Under the pieces are notes generated by a model that saw only the letters and a program-made list of their open reading frames with translations, ran no database searches and was not told where the DNA came from. Source: Pseudomonadota bacterium (GTDB lineage: Bacteria > Bdellovibrionota > UBA1018 > CAIMNF01). From it: 64,000 nucleotides of DNA. The stretch spans positions 1-64,000 of the forward strand of contig JAIXWV010000022.1 in NCBI GenBank assembly GCA_027491115.1, written 5' to 3'. The stretch's first letter is position 1, and the number at the start of each line of letters is the position of its first letter. A program made the position numbers and the translations under genes. Shown piece by piece: positions 18,157 through 26,963 of the stretch.

Positions 18157-19226
18157 ACAAGCTGCTACTTTGCTTGCTCTTCATCACCTCAACTGCACAG
18201 GCCGCGACCATTCCGGTGGCAGCGAGCGATGTGGCTCAGAGTTGGGACGGAATCTATTGGTTCCTTGTATATCTCAGTCTCGTATTCTTCGTCGGAATCG
18301 TGGCTGCCATGATCATCTTTGCGGTAAAATATCGCAGTGGTGTTTACAAGAAGCCAAAATACATTCACGGGAACACCCCGCTGGAGATCATTTGGACCGT
18401 GATCCCGACCATTCTTCTTTTCGTTTGCTTCGGTTGGGGATGGCAGGTCTACAAAGAGATGATCCATGCTCCTTCCGATTCGATGGAAGTTCGTGTCATC
18501 GGCAAGCAATGGCTGTGGCAGTTCGTATACAAGAACGGTACCAGCAGTGTTGGTGATCTTTTTGTCCCGGTGAACAAGCCGGTGAAGTTGATCATGTCCT
18601 CTGAGGATGTGTTGCACGCGTTTTTCATTCCGAACTTCCGGGTGAAGAAGGACGTGGTTCCTGGCATGTACTCGAATGTTTGGTTCGAGGCGAAAGTTCC
18701 TGGAATTCACCAAGTGTACTGTACCGAGTATTGTGGAACCTCCCACTCTGGCATGCTTGCTCGTCTCATCGTTCTGAGCGAGTCACAGTGGAAGGACTGG
18801 TTGTCCGGCAAGAAGATCGATGTTGATGCTCTGCCTGCCGATCCGACTTTCCCCGGTTTCAGAGCAAATCGCTTAGGTGAGGGGATGCCTGACGCGCAGG
18901 CCGGCACCCAGTCCGGTGGCCAACTCAGTCTCGCTGACAAGGGTAAGGCTCTGGTTTCGACCAAGGGCTGTGTTGCTTGTCACTCGGCTGACGGCTCTAA
19001 GTTGGTGGGTCCTTCGTACAAGGGACTTTACGGTCGAGAAGAGAAAGTGGTGGAAGGCGGAAAAACAATTACCGTGACCGCGGATGACAACTACCTGCGT
19101 GAGTCGATCGAGAATCCTCTCGCCAAGGTGGTCGAAGGTTATCCGCCCTCGATGCCTCCCTACAAAGGACTCGTGAACGAGGAAGAGCTCGCCGCGATCA
19201 TCGAATACATCAAGAGTTTGAAATAA
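18153..19226 (+). CDS. ctaC: Cytochrome c oxidase subunit II with fused cytochrome c (caa3 type)
   Basis: 357 residues from ATG 18153, which overlaps the sco stop. A signal peptide is followed by two membrane helices and the CuA domain: VIGKQWLWQFVY, then the copper ligands in VLHAFFIP and CTEYCGTSHSGML. A C-terminal cytochrome c domain follows (GCVACHSADGSKLVGPSYKGLYG; distal Met in PPSMPPYKG). It takes electrons from the act complex or a soluble carrier and passes them via CuA to subunit I. Confidence 0.95.
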   Translation: MNKLLLCLLFITSTAQAATIPVAASDVAQSWDGIYWFLVYLSLVFFVGIVAAMIIFAVKYRSGVYKKPKYIHGNTPLEIIWTVIPTILLFVCFGWGWQVYKEMIHAPSDSMEVRVIGKQWLWQFVYKNGTSSVGDLFVPVNKPVKLIMSSEDVLHAFFIPNFRVKKDVVPGMYSNVWFEAKVPGIHQVYCTEYCGTSHSGMLARLIVLSESQWKDWLSGKKIDVDALPADPTFPGFRANRLGEGMPDAQAGTQSGGQLSLADKGKALVSTKGCVACHSADGSKLVGPSYKGLYGREEKVVEGGKTITVTADDNYLRESIENPLAKVVEGYPPSMPPYKGLVNEEELAAIIEYIKSLK

Positions 19227-19244
19227 TTGAAGGAGAACGACGAT

Positions 19245-20867
19245 ATGTCTCACTCTGCTAGCGCACATGGCGATAACTATCTGAACCACTCCCACGGACT
19301 GAAGTCCTGGTTGCTCACTCTGGATCACAAGCGGATCGGTCTCATGTACCTTTTCGTGATCCTGGGGATGTTCCTTCTCGGGGGGCTTTTCGCTCTCGGA
19401 GTTCGATTGGAGCTTTTTTCACCGGGAATGCAGTACTTGACGATGGATCAGTACAACCGGTTTTTCACCTATCACGGCGCCATCATGGTGTTCATGGTGA
19501 TCATTCCGTTGATTCCCGCCGCAATCGGTAACTTCATCCTTCCGATGCAAATCGGGGCGAAAGACGTCGCGTTCCCTCGTTGGAACCTGGTTTCTTTCTA
19601 CGTATATATCCTTGGTGCAACCATCGCTTCGAGCACGCTCTTCCTGAAGGGTGTCGACACGGGCTGGACCTTTTATGCTCCATACTCGATCAAGACCGGG
19701 TCCAGTGCGACCCTGGTGTTGCTCGGTGCCTTCATCATGGGCTTCAGTTCGATTTTGACCGGACTGAACTTCATCGTGACGATCCACAAGCTGCGGGCTC
19801 CGGGACTCACCTGGGATCGCTTGCCTCTGTTTCTGTGGGCACTCTATGCCACTTCGATCATCCAGGTTCTGGCCACCCCGGTCCTGGCGATCACTTTGTT
19901 GCTCCTCGTTTTGGAACGCTTGATCGGGATCGGGATTTTCGATCCGACTCTCGGCGGTGACCCGGTGTTGTTCCAGCATTTCTTCTGGTTCTACTCTCAC
20001 CCTGCCGTGTACATCATGGTTCTCCCTGCGATGGGTGTGATTTCGGATGTGATTCCGGCGTTCTCCCGTAAGCCGGTGTTCGGTTACAAGGCGATCGCAG
20101 CTGCGACCTTCGGGATCGCCCTCGTGTCGTTCGTGGTTTGGGGTCACCACATGTTCGTGAGCGGTCAGTCCGATTTCGCGAACTTCGTGTTCTCCTTCTT
20201 GACCATGCTCGTCGCTGTTCCGACCGGTGTGAAGGTGTTCAGCTGGCTCGGGACCATGTACAAGGGCTCCCTCCGGTTCGACACTCCGATGTTGTACGCG
20301 ATGGGATTCCTGTTCGTGTTCACAATCGGCGGATTGACCGGGGTGTTCCTCGCGGTGGTTTCTGTGGACGTCCACCTGACTGCCACTTACTTCGTCGTGG
20401 CGCACTTCCACTATGTGATGGTGGGTGGCACCTTGCTTGCGTTCCTCGCGGGCTTGCACTACTGGTTCCCCAAGTTCAGCGGAAAGATGTATTCCGAAGG
20501 CCCGGCTCGCCTGGCTTCCTGGATGATCATGGTCGGATTCAACGTGACCTTCTTCCCGCAGTTCATTCTCGGTGTGCTCGGAATGCCCCGCCGTTACGCG
20601 GATTATCTTCCCCAGCTCACCACGCTGAACCGGATTTCGACCATGGGATCCTGGATCCTGGGTATCGGGTTCTTGGTGGTCGCTTGGAACCTTGCTCGCG
20701 GATTAAAGTCCGGTCGTGCATCGGGTCCGAACCCCTGGGGTGCTCTCACTTTGGAATGGATGACAGCGTCGCCACCTCCGCATGAGAACTTTCTCGTCGA
20801 GCCGGTGGTGACCGATGGTCCTTACGAATACCGGGGCGAAAAAGCTCTGATGGGCGATAACGCCTAA
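19245..20867 (+). CDS. ctaD: Cytochrome c oxidase subunit I
   Basis: 540 residues from ATG 19245, with GGAGAA upstream; the in-frame TTG 18 bases earlier is rejected. About twelve helices hold heme a and the heme a3-CuB site: [10 protein letters not shown] (heme a His), [20 protein letters not shown] (CuB His and cross-linked Tyr), [11 protein letters not shown] (two CuB His), [11 protein letters not shown] (heme a3 and heme a His). It reduces oxygen and pumps protons. It belongs to the A-type group by the YSHP motif. Confidence 0.97.
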   Translation: MSHSASAHGDNYLNHSHGLKSWLLTLDHKRIGLMYLFVILGMFLLGGLFALGVRLELFSPGMQYLTMDQYNRFFTYHGAIMVFMVIIPLIPAAIGNFILPMQIGAKDVAFPRWNLVSFYVYILGATIASSTLFLKGVDTGWTFYAPYSIKTGSSATLVLLGAFIMGFSSILTGLNFIVTIHKLRAPGLTWDRLPLFLWALYATSIIQVLATPVLAITLLLLVLERLIGIGIFDPTLGGDPVLFQHFFWFYSHPAVYIMVLPAMGVISDVIPAFSRKPVFGYKAIAAATFGIALVSFVVWGHHMFVSGQSDFANFVFSFLTMLVAVPTGVKVFSWLGTMYKGSLRFDTPMLYAMGFLFVFTIGGLTGVFLAVVSVDVHLTATYFVVAHFHYVMVGGTLLAFLAGLHYWFPKFSGKMYSEGPARLASWMIMVGFNVTFFPQFILGVLGMPRRYADYLPQLTTLNRISTMGSWILGIGFLVVAWNLARGLKSGRASGPNPWGALTLEWMTASPPPHENFLVEPVVTDGPYEYRGEKALMGDNA

Positions 20868-20881
20868 GAAAGGAAAAAATC

Positions 20882-21541
20882 ATGGCTCAAGCAACCGGCT
20901 CAGTACCGCATCATGAACGTCACCATGCCCATCACTTCAAGACGGGCATGGAGGAATTTGAGGCATGCAAGCAGGGGATGTGGATTTTCCTCGTGACCGA
21001 GGTCCTATTCTTTGCGGGCATGTTCATGGCTTATGCCGTTCTCCGTGTCTTTTATCCGCAAATGATGAAAGACGTCCATCAACTGCTCAACTGGAAGATG
21101 GGAGCTCTCAACACCGTCATCCTCATCAGCAGTTCACTTTCCATGGCCCTTGCCGTGTCGGCGGCCCAAAGGGGAGAGCGGGAAAAAATTGTCAGGAATC
21201 TCTGGATCACTCTCTTGTTTGCAGGCGGGTTCCTTGTGGTGAAGTACTTTGAGTATTCGCACAAGATTCACGAAGCGATCCTACCTGGGAAGCTGTACGC
21301 ATACCAAGAGTTAAGCGTAGCGAAAGCTCCGCTGTTCTTTTCTGTGTACTTCGTCATGACCGGCATTCATGGTTTGCACGTGATCATCGGTATGGGCGTG
21401 ATTTACTGGCTGATCCGCCGGGCCTCACGTAACGAATTCGGTCCGAATTATTTCACCCCGGTCGAGATGACCGGGCTTTACTGGCACTTCGTGGATCTGG
21501 TTTGGATTTACCTGTTCCCGTTGCTGTACCTGGTGAGCTAA
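20882..21541 (+). CDS. ctaE: Cytochrome c oxidase subunit III
   Basis: 219 residues, about five to six helices. GMWIFLVTEVLFFAGMFMAY near the start and FSVYFVMTGIHGLHVIIGMGVIYWL, then GLYWHFVDLVWIYLFPLLYL at the end are family hallmarks. Subunit III steadies subunit I and its proton uptake path. The N terminus is histidine-rich (HHERHHAHHF). It starts 14 bases after ctaD, with AAGGAAA as ribosome site. Confidence 0.95.
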   Translation: MAQATGSVPHHERHHAHHFKTGMEEFEACKQGMWIFLVTEVLFFAGMFMAYAVLRVFYPQMMKDVHQLLNWKMGALNTVILISSSLSMALAVSAAQRGEREKIVRNLWITLLFAGGFLVVKYFEYSHKIHEAILPGKLYAYQELSVAKAPLFFSVYFVMTGIHGLHVIIGMGVIYWLIRRASRNEFGPNYFTPVEMTGLYWHFVDLVWIYLFPLLYLVS

Positions 21542-21554
21542 GGAGAAAAAGATT

Positions 21555-22346
21555 ATGTCAGATCAACATCAACATCACAGTCATCATATTCTTTCGAACT
21601 CCATGGCCTGGAGAGTTTTCGGGGCACTGATCTTTCTGACAGTGGTCACCGTTGCAATTGCCCAGGTCGACCTCGGGGTCTTGAATTTCGCGGTCGCTAT
21701 GCTGGTGGCTTCGGTTAAGGCCTCTTTGGTGTGCATGTTCTTTATGGGTCTCAAGTATGATCATAAAGAGAACACGGTCATTTTTTCGACTTCGCTCATC
21801 TTCATGGCGATCTTCATGATTCTCACCTTCGGAGATTTGCTCACCCGGGGTGATGTCTACGTGAAGGACATGAAAAAGATCATTCCAGATGGCGCTGTGG
21901 CCGCATCGACCAAGTCCAAGTTTGAGAAGGCTTGGGTCTCCAATCCCGAGCTGGTCACCGCGGGTAAAGAGCTTTTTGCTGCCCAGTGTGTCTCCTGTCA
22001 CGGAGCGGGTGGGGGCGGAGACGGTGTCGCTGCCGCGGGTCTGAATCCCAAGCCACGTAACTTCAAAGCCGGAGATGGTTGGAAAGCCGGTCGCAAGCCG
22101 AGTCAGATTTACAATACTCTGACCAAAGGGTTGAACCAAATGCCTGCATTCGGAACCCTTCCTCCGGACGACCGTTGGGCCTTGGCCCACTATGTCCGGA
22201 CTCTCGGTCCACACGAGTCCGAGAAAGACGGAGCAGAAGATCTGAAGAAGATCGGGATTGACCCAACCAAAGCCGACGGCGGTGGTTCGGGTGAGAAATC
22301 CATCCCTGTGGATCTGGCCATCGACCAGATCACCCAAGGAAAATAA
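21555..22346 (+). CDS. ctaF: Cytochrome c oxidase subunit IV fused to a cytochrome c domain
   Basis: 263 residues. Residues 1-100 form the three-helix prokaryotic subunit IV (RVFGALIFLTVVTVAIAQ; VKASLVCMFFMGLKYDHKEN; LIFMAIFMILTFGDLL). Residues about 130-225 are a class I cytochrome c: GKELFAAQCVSCHGAGGGGDG heme site and a distal Met in LNQMPAFGTLPPDDRWALAHYVR. Subunit IV usually lacks a heme domain, so the complex has two tethered cytochromes c (CtaC and CtaF). The C-terminal tail is Gly-rich and hydrophilic. It is last in the operon. Confidence 0.9.
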   Translation: MSDQHQHHSHHILSNSMAWRVFGALIFLTVVTVAIAQVDLGVLNFAVAMLVASVKASLVCMFFMGLKYDHKENTVIFSTSLIFMAIFMILTFGDLLTRGDVYVKDMKKIIPDGAVAASTKSKFEKAWVSNPELVTAGKELFAAQCVSCHGAGGGGDGVAAAGLNPKPRNFKAGDGWKAGRKPSQIYNTLTKGLNQMPAFGTLPPDDRWALAHYVRTLGPHESEKDGAEDLKKIGIDPTKADGGGSGEKSIPVDLAIDQITQGK

Positions 22347-22370
22347 GCGACCGTTCAGTTCAATGTCGGA

Positions 22371-22406
22371 GGGGGATGGGGCTCTGCCCTGTCCCCCTTT
22401 CTCTTT
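22371..22406 (+). terminator. Intrinsic terminator after ctaF
   Basis: GGGGGATGGG-GCTCT-GCCCTGTCCCCC stem with small mismatches, followed by TTTCTCTTTT; it lies between convergent ctaF and gpmA. Confidence 0.75.
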
Positions 22407-23099
22407 TCAGGATTCGATGTAGGAATCCTGTTTCAGGCGCAGTGAAGTGTCGAAATCGAAGACCCACGGCTTTCCGGTGGGGATATTGAGTTCCAGAACT
22501 TCTTCAGGAGTGAGCCCCTTGATGTGTTTGACCAGGCCCCGGAGACTGTTTCCATGCGCAACGATCAAGAGATTCTCGTCTCGTTTGAGGCGGGGGGCGA
22601 GTTCCTCGTTCCAGACCGGCATCACCCGTTCGATGGTGGTTTTCAAGGATTCGGCGAGTGGGGGATGCTCGAGGCCCAGTAATTTGTAGCGAGGATCCCG
22701 GGCAGGATTCATCGGCGAGTTGGGCTCGAGAACCGGGGGGAGGGTTTCGTACGATCTCCTCCAAATTTTGACCTGCGCATCACCGTATTGCTTCGCGGTT
22801 TCTTCTTTGTTGAGGCCTTGCAGGCTACCGTAATGCCGTTCATTGAAGCGCCAGGTTCGGGTCACCGGGTACCAGAGACGGTCCATCGCCTCGAGAGCCA
22901 AAAAATGGGTCCGGATCGCACGTTTCAAGACCGATGTGTAGGTCTGATGGAACTCGATGTTCAGTGACTGGAGCATGTGGCCGGCGGCCTGGGCTTCATC
23001 CACTCCTTTTCCGGAAAGGTCGACATCGACCCATCCCGTGAAGCGATTTTCGAGGTTCCATTGGCTTTCTCCATGGCGGAGGATCACGAGTTTTCCCAT
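22407..23099 (-). CDS. gpmA: 2,3-bisphosphoglycerate-dependent phosphoglycerate mutase
   Basis: 230 residues. It interconverts 3- and 2-phosphoglycerate through a phosphohistidine. The N-terminal VILRHGESQWNLENRFTGW holds the phosphorylated His; the second catalytic His is in VAHGNSLRGLVKHI. NERHYGSLQGLNKEETA and the C-terminal LNIPTGKPWVFDFD are also typical. It is a single gene, convergent with ctaF and divergent from feoA, whose Fur-controlled promoter begins 22 bases upstream of this ATG. Confidence 0.95.
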   Translation of the reverse strand: MGKLVILRHGESQWNLENRFTGWVDVDLSGKGVDEAQAAGHMLQSLNIEFHQTYTSVLKRAIRTHFLALEAMDRLWYPVTRTWRFNERHYGSLQGLNKEETAKQYGDAQVKIWRRSYETLPPVLEPNSPMNPARDPRYKLLGLEHPPLAESLKTTIERVMPVWNEELAPRLKRDENLLIVAHGNSLRGLVKHIKGLTPEEVLELNIPTGKPWVFDFDTSLRLKQDSYIES

Positions 23100-23120
23100 G
23101 TCTCGGATCGTACCATAACC

Positions 23121-23166
23121 TTGACGGGAACGAGTGGGTTTGGTATCTGTTGAGAATGATTCTCAA
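23121..23166 (+). promoter_or_regulatory. feoAB promoter with overlapping Fur box
   Basis: TTGACG (23121-23126), 17 bases, TATCTG (23144-23149) with a TGG extended -10. The predicted start, about 23156, lies inside TTGAGAAT-G-ATTCTCAA (23150-23166), a perfect 8-1-8 palindrome that contains the Fur consensus TGAGAATNATTCTCA. Iron-loaded Fur would block the start site. Confidence 0.75.
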
Positions 23167-23185
23167 TAAAGAGGAATCGCTTCCA

Positions 23186-23422
23186 TTGTCGTGTCTCCAA
23201 CCCGGAGAGTCAGGTCGGATCTTAGGATTCGATGTGGAGGCGTCCCGCGAACCGTTTTTTTTGCGTTTGCTTGAGGTCGGGTTTCTCCCGGGAGAACGGA
23301 TCGAGGTGTTGAACCTGTCGCCGTTTGGAAGGGATCCCATCAGCGTACAGGTGATGGAGGGTGTCTACGCGATCCGCTTGCATGAGGCCGAAAGAATCCG
23401 GGTGGTGAGGGAGAGATCGTGA
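23186..23422 (+). CDS. feoA: FeoA, ferrous iron transport accessory protein, TTG start
   Basis: 78 residues from TTG 23186, preceded by GAGGAA at 9 bases. The more upstream ATG at 23156 lies inside the Fur box and near the predicted RNA start, so it cannot serve. The SH3-like FeoA fold is visible: LQPGESGRILGFDVE, LRLLEVGFLPGERIEVLNLSPFG, and VMEGVYAIRLHEAERIRV. FeoA supports FeoB-driven ferrous iron uptake. The stop overlaps the feoB GTG by 4 bases, so the two genes are translationally coupled. Confidence 0.88.
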   Translation: MSCLQPGESGRILGFDVEASREPFFLRLLEVGFLPGERIEVLNLSPFGRDPISVQVMEGVYAIRLHEAERIRVVRERS

Positions 23423-25290
23423 GTAAGAAACGGATTGCATTGGTGGGCACACCGAATGCGGGTAAAACCGCATTGTTCAATGCACTGACCCGATCACACC
23501 AGAGAACAGCGAACTATAGCGGAGTAACCGTGGAGAGTGCAGAGGCGGATTTGGCTCTCCCCGGTGGAGAAGTCTGTTCGCTTGTCGACTTGCCCGGTGC
23601 TTACAGTCTCAGGCCCTACACAGAGGATGAAGGTGTTTTGACCCGCTCCCTGATTGGACAGGGGTATGACGGAATGATTCTCGTCGCTGACGCGACACAA
23701 CCGGAGCGATCCATCCGATTCATGCTTGAGGTCCTGGATTCCACATCCATTCCGTGTGTCATCGCTCTCAACATGATGGATCTGGCGGAATCGAGAGGGT
23801 TCCGCTTTGACCTTTCCCGCTTGGAGACCGAGGGCGGAGTCCCGGTGGTTTCCTGTTCTGCCTTGCGGAAAACCGGACTAAAACCGGTTTTGCATCTTCT
23901 CGAAAAAGCGATCGCGGGACCCCGGCGTGAGAAGCATGTCTTCTTCCCGCCTCCTGAGGTGAACGAGACACCCGAGCAGTCTTCTCGGCGGATCCTCGAA
24001 TTTTACAAGCGGGCGGACAGTATCAAAAAAGCGGTATTGATCCGCTCCGGTGATCCCGACACGAGGTCTCGTAAGATCGATCGTGTGGTCTTACATCCGG
24101 TTTGGGGGCTGGTCGTCCTGGTAGCCATTTTGGGACTCACTTTCCAGCTGATGTTCAATCTGGCGCAGGTTCCGATGGATCTCATCGAGGGGGCCGTTTC
24201 AGGGCTACAAGAGTGGGTGAATCACCTCGAGATACCCATATTGGCCAGGAGTTTTCTCGCTGATGGAGTCTTGGCGGGTGTCGGTGGAACTTTGGTGTTC
24301 TTGCCCCAAATCCTGATTCTGTTTTCGATGATCCTTTTGTTGGAGGATGTCGGGTTCATGGCCCGTGCCGTTTTCATACTAGATCACCTCATGGGCAAGG
24401 TGGGTCTGCACGGACGAGCATTTTTGCCTCTTCTCTCGAGCTACGCGTGTGCCGTTCCAGGCATCATGGCCACTCGAACCATGGAAGAGCGTCGGGACAG
24501 AATTCTCACGACCTGGATCATCCCGCTGACGACATGTTCGGCAAGATTGCCTGTCTATGCCCTCTTGATTTCAGCTTTCATCCCGAACATCGAAGTGCTT
24601 GGGGGGCTCAAACTTCAAGGACTCGTGATGCTCGGGTTGTACGCCGCCGGACTCTTATCCGCTCTGATTCTCGGTGCCATCTTGAAAAAACTTCTCTTCA
24701 AAAAAGGACGCCCGCCGCTATTGATCGAACTTCCCTCTTACAAGCGCCCCTCATTCCGAAGCTTGCTGAAAGGTCTTCTGTACCGAGCACGCCTTTTCCT
24801 GGTTCGGGTTGGAACGGTGATTCTGGTTCTGTCGATTCTGATCTGGGGGCTTTTGAGTTTTCCACGTGCAGGGGATGGATCCGCTCTTCCGATCGAGTCG
24901 ACTTATGCGGGAAGGATCGGAAAGACCCTCGAGCCTGCATTGAGTCCGCTCGGGTTTGATTGGAGAATCGGAATGGCCCTGGTCCCGACTTTTGCAGCCA
25001 GGGAAGTCATGGTGAGCACTCTGGCCACAGTCTATGCGGTGGAAGAAAGGAACGAGGCAGGCGAGTCGGCGGATCTGGGTGAGATCCTCCGTAAGGAGTG
25101 GGGAGTTGCGACGGGCCTTTCTTTGCTGGTCTGGTTCATTTTCGCACCGATGTGTCTTTCAACTCTCGCAACCGTGCGACGTGAGCTCCAGGGTACGAAG
25201 CATGCTGTCTTCATGACTTTGTACCTGTTTGCTCTGGCCTACGGGGCATCCTGGGCCACCTTCTCATTAGTCAGCCGATGGGTTCGATGA
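23419..25290 (+). CDS. feoB: FeoB, ferrous iron transporter, GTG start
   Basis: 623 residues. The N-terminal GTPase has G1 GTPNAGKTALFN (canonical form GNPNCGKT), G3 DLPGAY and G4 NMMD. The membrane part has two gate repeats: GGTLVFLPQILILF with SYACAVPGIMATRTM, and FAAREVMVSTLATVY with FAPMCLSTLATVRRE, each with a cysteine near the pore. It moves Fe(II) into the cytoplasm. It is shorter than the 773-residue E. coli protein, with a small linker. The last 20 bases overlap the convergent gene. Confidence 0.95.
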   Translation: MSKKRIALVGTPNAGKTALFNALTRSHQRTANYSGVTVESAEADLALPGGEVCSLVDLPGAYSLRPYTEDEGVLTRSLIGQGYDGMILVADATQPERSIRFMLEVLDSTSIPCVIALNMMDLAESRGFRFDLSRLETEGGVPVVSCSALRKTGLKPVLHLLEKAIAGPRREKHVFFPPPEVNETPEQSSRRILEFYKRADSIKKAVLIRSGDPDTRSRKIDRVVLHPVWGLVVLVAILGLTFQLMFNLAQVPMDLIEGAVSGLQEWVNHLEIPILARSFLADGVLAGVGGTLVFLPQILILFSMILLLEDVGFMARAVFILDHLMGKVGLHGRAFLPLLSSYACAVPGIMATRTMEERRDRILTTWIIPLTTCSARLPVYALLISAFIPNIEVLGGLKLQGLVMLGLYAAGLLSALILGAILKKLLFKKGRPPLLIELPSYKRPSFRSLLKGLLYRARLFLVRVGTVILVLSILIWGLLSFPRAGDGSALPIESTYAGRIGKTLEPALSPLGFDWRIGMALVPTFAAREVMVSTLATVYAVEERNEAGESADLGEILRKEWGVATGLSLLVWFIFAPMCLSTLATVRRELQGTKHAVFMTLYLFALAYGASWATFSLVSRWVR

Positions 25291-26821
25291 TCCCGCTTCT
25301 TGGAAGGAACCGGATTTTTTGACCGGATTGCAAACGTTCAAATGCGCCCTTCACTCCAAAGATCGCTGGTATCCCGAACTCGCGACATAGAACGGACGAG
25401 TGAGAGAGCGTGGATCCCGACTCGCAGATCAATCCAGCGATCCAGGGTAACTGGTGGACGATGCCGGGGCTTGCTGCGTGCATGACCAGGATCTTGCCTT
25501 TGAGTACTTCCGGGGATTCCGGCATCCTGTCCTCTTGTGAGATCAGAAGCACCTCTCCTTCCATCGGAAGGTCGAGTGATTGAGAAGCACGGAGAACTTC
25601 TCTCTGCGGGCCAGCATCCGGTACCCAATTTCCTTTATGATCGTGGCGTAATCTTCCGTGGACATTGATTTCCCCCTGGTCATAGTGGATCACTCTGCGG
25701 TCCATGATCAGGTCGCGATAGTTGCCGCCCGGCTGGTCCATCGCAATGAGCTCTTCCAGGTGGAAGTAGAACACGTCCTCCCTGGATTCGATGGCACCTT
25801 TCTCTTCAAGGAATTTCCCCATTTGGAGCAATCTACCGCGGAGCACTCCGAACGCCCGAGCTCTCATCCAACGGGAGCTTTGCCGGAATGAGATCAACGC
25901 AGCAAACTTCCGGTCGAGCCAGCCGGTAACGCCCTGACTCCGGCCTCCGGCGGCAATGATGGTCGACGGTTTCCGCTCTGTATCTTGAAGAAGAATCGGG
26001 AGGAAAAGCTCTGGATATTCCCGGTAACTGCGGGTTTCTAGCTTGAGCTCGCCCGGACATCGGTCGCCAAATTCATCAAGGAAGTCATTCAGGAGATGGG
26101 CAAGATCATCGTTCCGAAGCCGCAACATGGCGGGAGAATAGTGGCCTGTACCGGCGCAAGAGAGCAGATAGTCGCGAGCAGCGCTGTCCTGGTAGATTGC
26201 AGACCTCAAGTGGCGGATACTCCTCAAGCAAGATGCGGTCGACGGATCGGTACGGACAGGTGCCTTCCGTCCGATCCAGCGATAAAGATCGTCCAGAAAA
26301 AGGGCGAGGACATCGACCCGAAGAACGGGTTCGAACCGTCTCCGCGTTTCGTCAATGAACGGTAGGAGAGATTCCCTAATCCTCGACCAGTCTGACTCCG
26401 GGTTGAATCGGGATCGCTCGATTCTTAAGTATGTATCGAGATCTCTCAAGAATTCGACCTCACCATCTTCTACCTTTCGGAAGGTTGAAATGAGCTCGCG
26501 GAGCAAGGGCCTCAGTGTCTGAAGGGGAATTCTGGGTCGCTGTCCATGGGTGGGTAGGAGGTTTCTGGCAGCTTCTGGACCAGTCCTGAGCAATGAGGAG
26601 AGGGAGGAGATCGAGTAGTATGCGCGTCCTTCGATGAAAACGACCGGTGAGGCGGGTTCGGGTAAACCCGCAGAACGTGCCAAGGTCCTGACCAGGGGGG
26701 GGTAGATTCTGAGAATCACGTCCCGGGTCATGGGCGCACAGGGTCCGGGAAAACTCTCCGAGAGGTTTTCGTCATCCAGAACCGGAACACCTGTCGGGAC
26801 ACCCGTGGATTCAGTGCTCAT
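25271..26821 (-). CDS. PEP-utilising-enzyme-like protein (swivelling His domain, no ATP-grasp)
   Basis: 516 residues from ATG 26821; an open extension to 27190 runs into kamA and is rejected. The C-terminal 80 residues are a PEP-utilising mobile domain: PGIVHQLPWIAGLICESGSTL continuing with SHSSVLCREFGIPAIFGV, the phosphohistidine loop, although the usual TSHAAI is changed. The start (ENLSESFPGPCAPMT) resembles the linker domain that follows the ATP-binding domain in rifampicin phosphotransferase and PEP synthase relatives. The ATP-binding and PEP/pyruvate barrel domains are both missing. The substrate is unknown, and either a partner gene supplies phosphate or the activity is lost. It overlaps feoB tail to tail. 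Confidence 0.7.
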   Translation of the reverse strand: MSTESTGVPTGVPVLDDENLSESFPGPCAPMTRDVILRIYPPLVRTLARSAGLPEPASPVVFIEGRAYYSISSLSSLLRTGPEAARNLLPTHGQRPRIPLQTLRPLLRELISTFRKVEDGEVEFLRDLDTYLRIERSRFNPESDWSRIRESLLPFIDETRRRFEPVLRVDVLALFLDDLYRWIGRKAPVRTDPSTASCLRSIRHLRSAIYQDSAARDYLLSCAGTGHYSPAMLRLRNDDLAHLLNDFLDEFGDRCPGELKLETRSYREYPELFLPILLQDTERKPSTIIAAGGRSQGVTGWLDRKFAALISFRQSSRWMRARAFGVLRGRLLQMGKFLEEKGAIESREDVFYFHLEELIAMDQPGGNYRDLIMDRRVIHYDQGEINVHGRLRHDHKGNWVPDAGPQREVLRASQSLDLPMEGEVLLISQEDRMPESPEVLKGKILVMHAASPGIVHQLPWIAGLICESGSTLSHSSVLCREFGIPAIFGVKGAFERLQSGQKIRFLPRSGIIEPIG

Positions 26822-26896
26822 ACTTGCGAGCCTATCATGTTCAGAAGAGTGAGGCTTTGTCTGCTTAAAATCCCTTAAATCTCGGATTCTTACCGG

Positions 26897-26926
26897 AAGG
26901 GGCTCTGTGTCGTAAGGAGCCTTTTT
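26897..26926 (+). terminator. Weak hairpin with T-run in the kamA upstream region
   Basis: AAGGGGCTC / GAGCCTTTT pair with two G-T pairs and an 11-base loop, followed by further pyrimidines. No gene ends here (the flanking genes diverge), so it may be a leader hairpin of kamA or chance. Confidence 0.25.
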
Positions 26927-26963
26927 CCTTGAATTCACCCCGGGTCTCGGGCAAGATGCCCGC

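Noticed and set aside
19419-20459. Long open frame of 346 codons on the minus strand
   Set aside because: It is antisense to ctaD, whose motifs are complete; its own translation is rich in Arg/His/Glu without domains, as expected for a shadow of this codon use.
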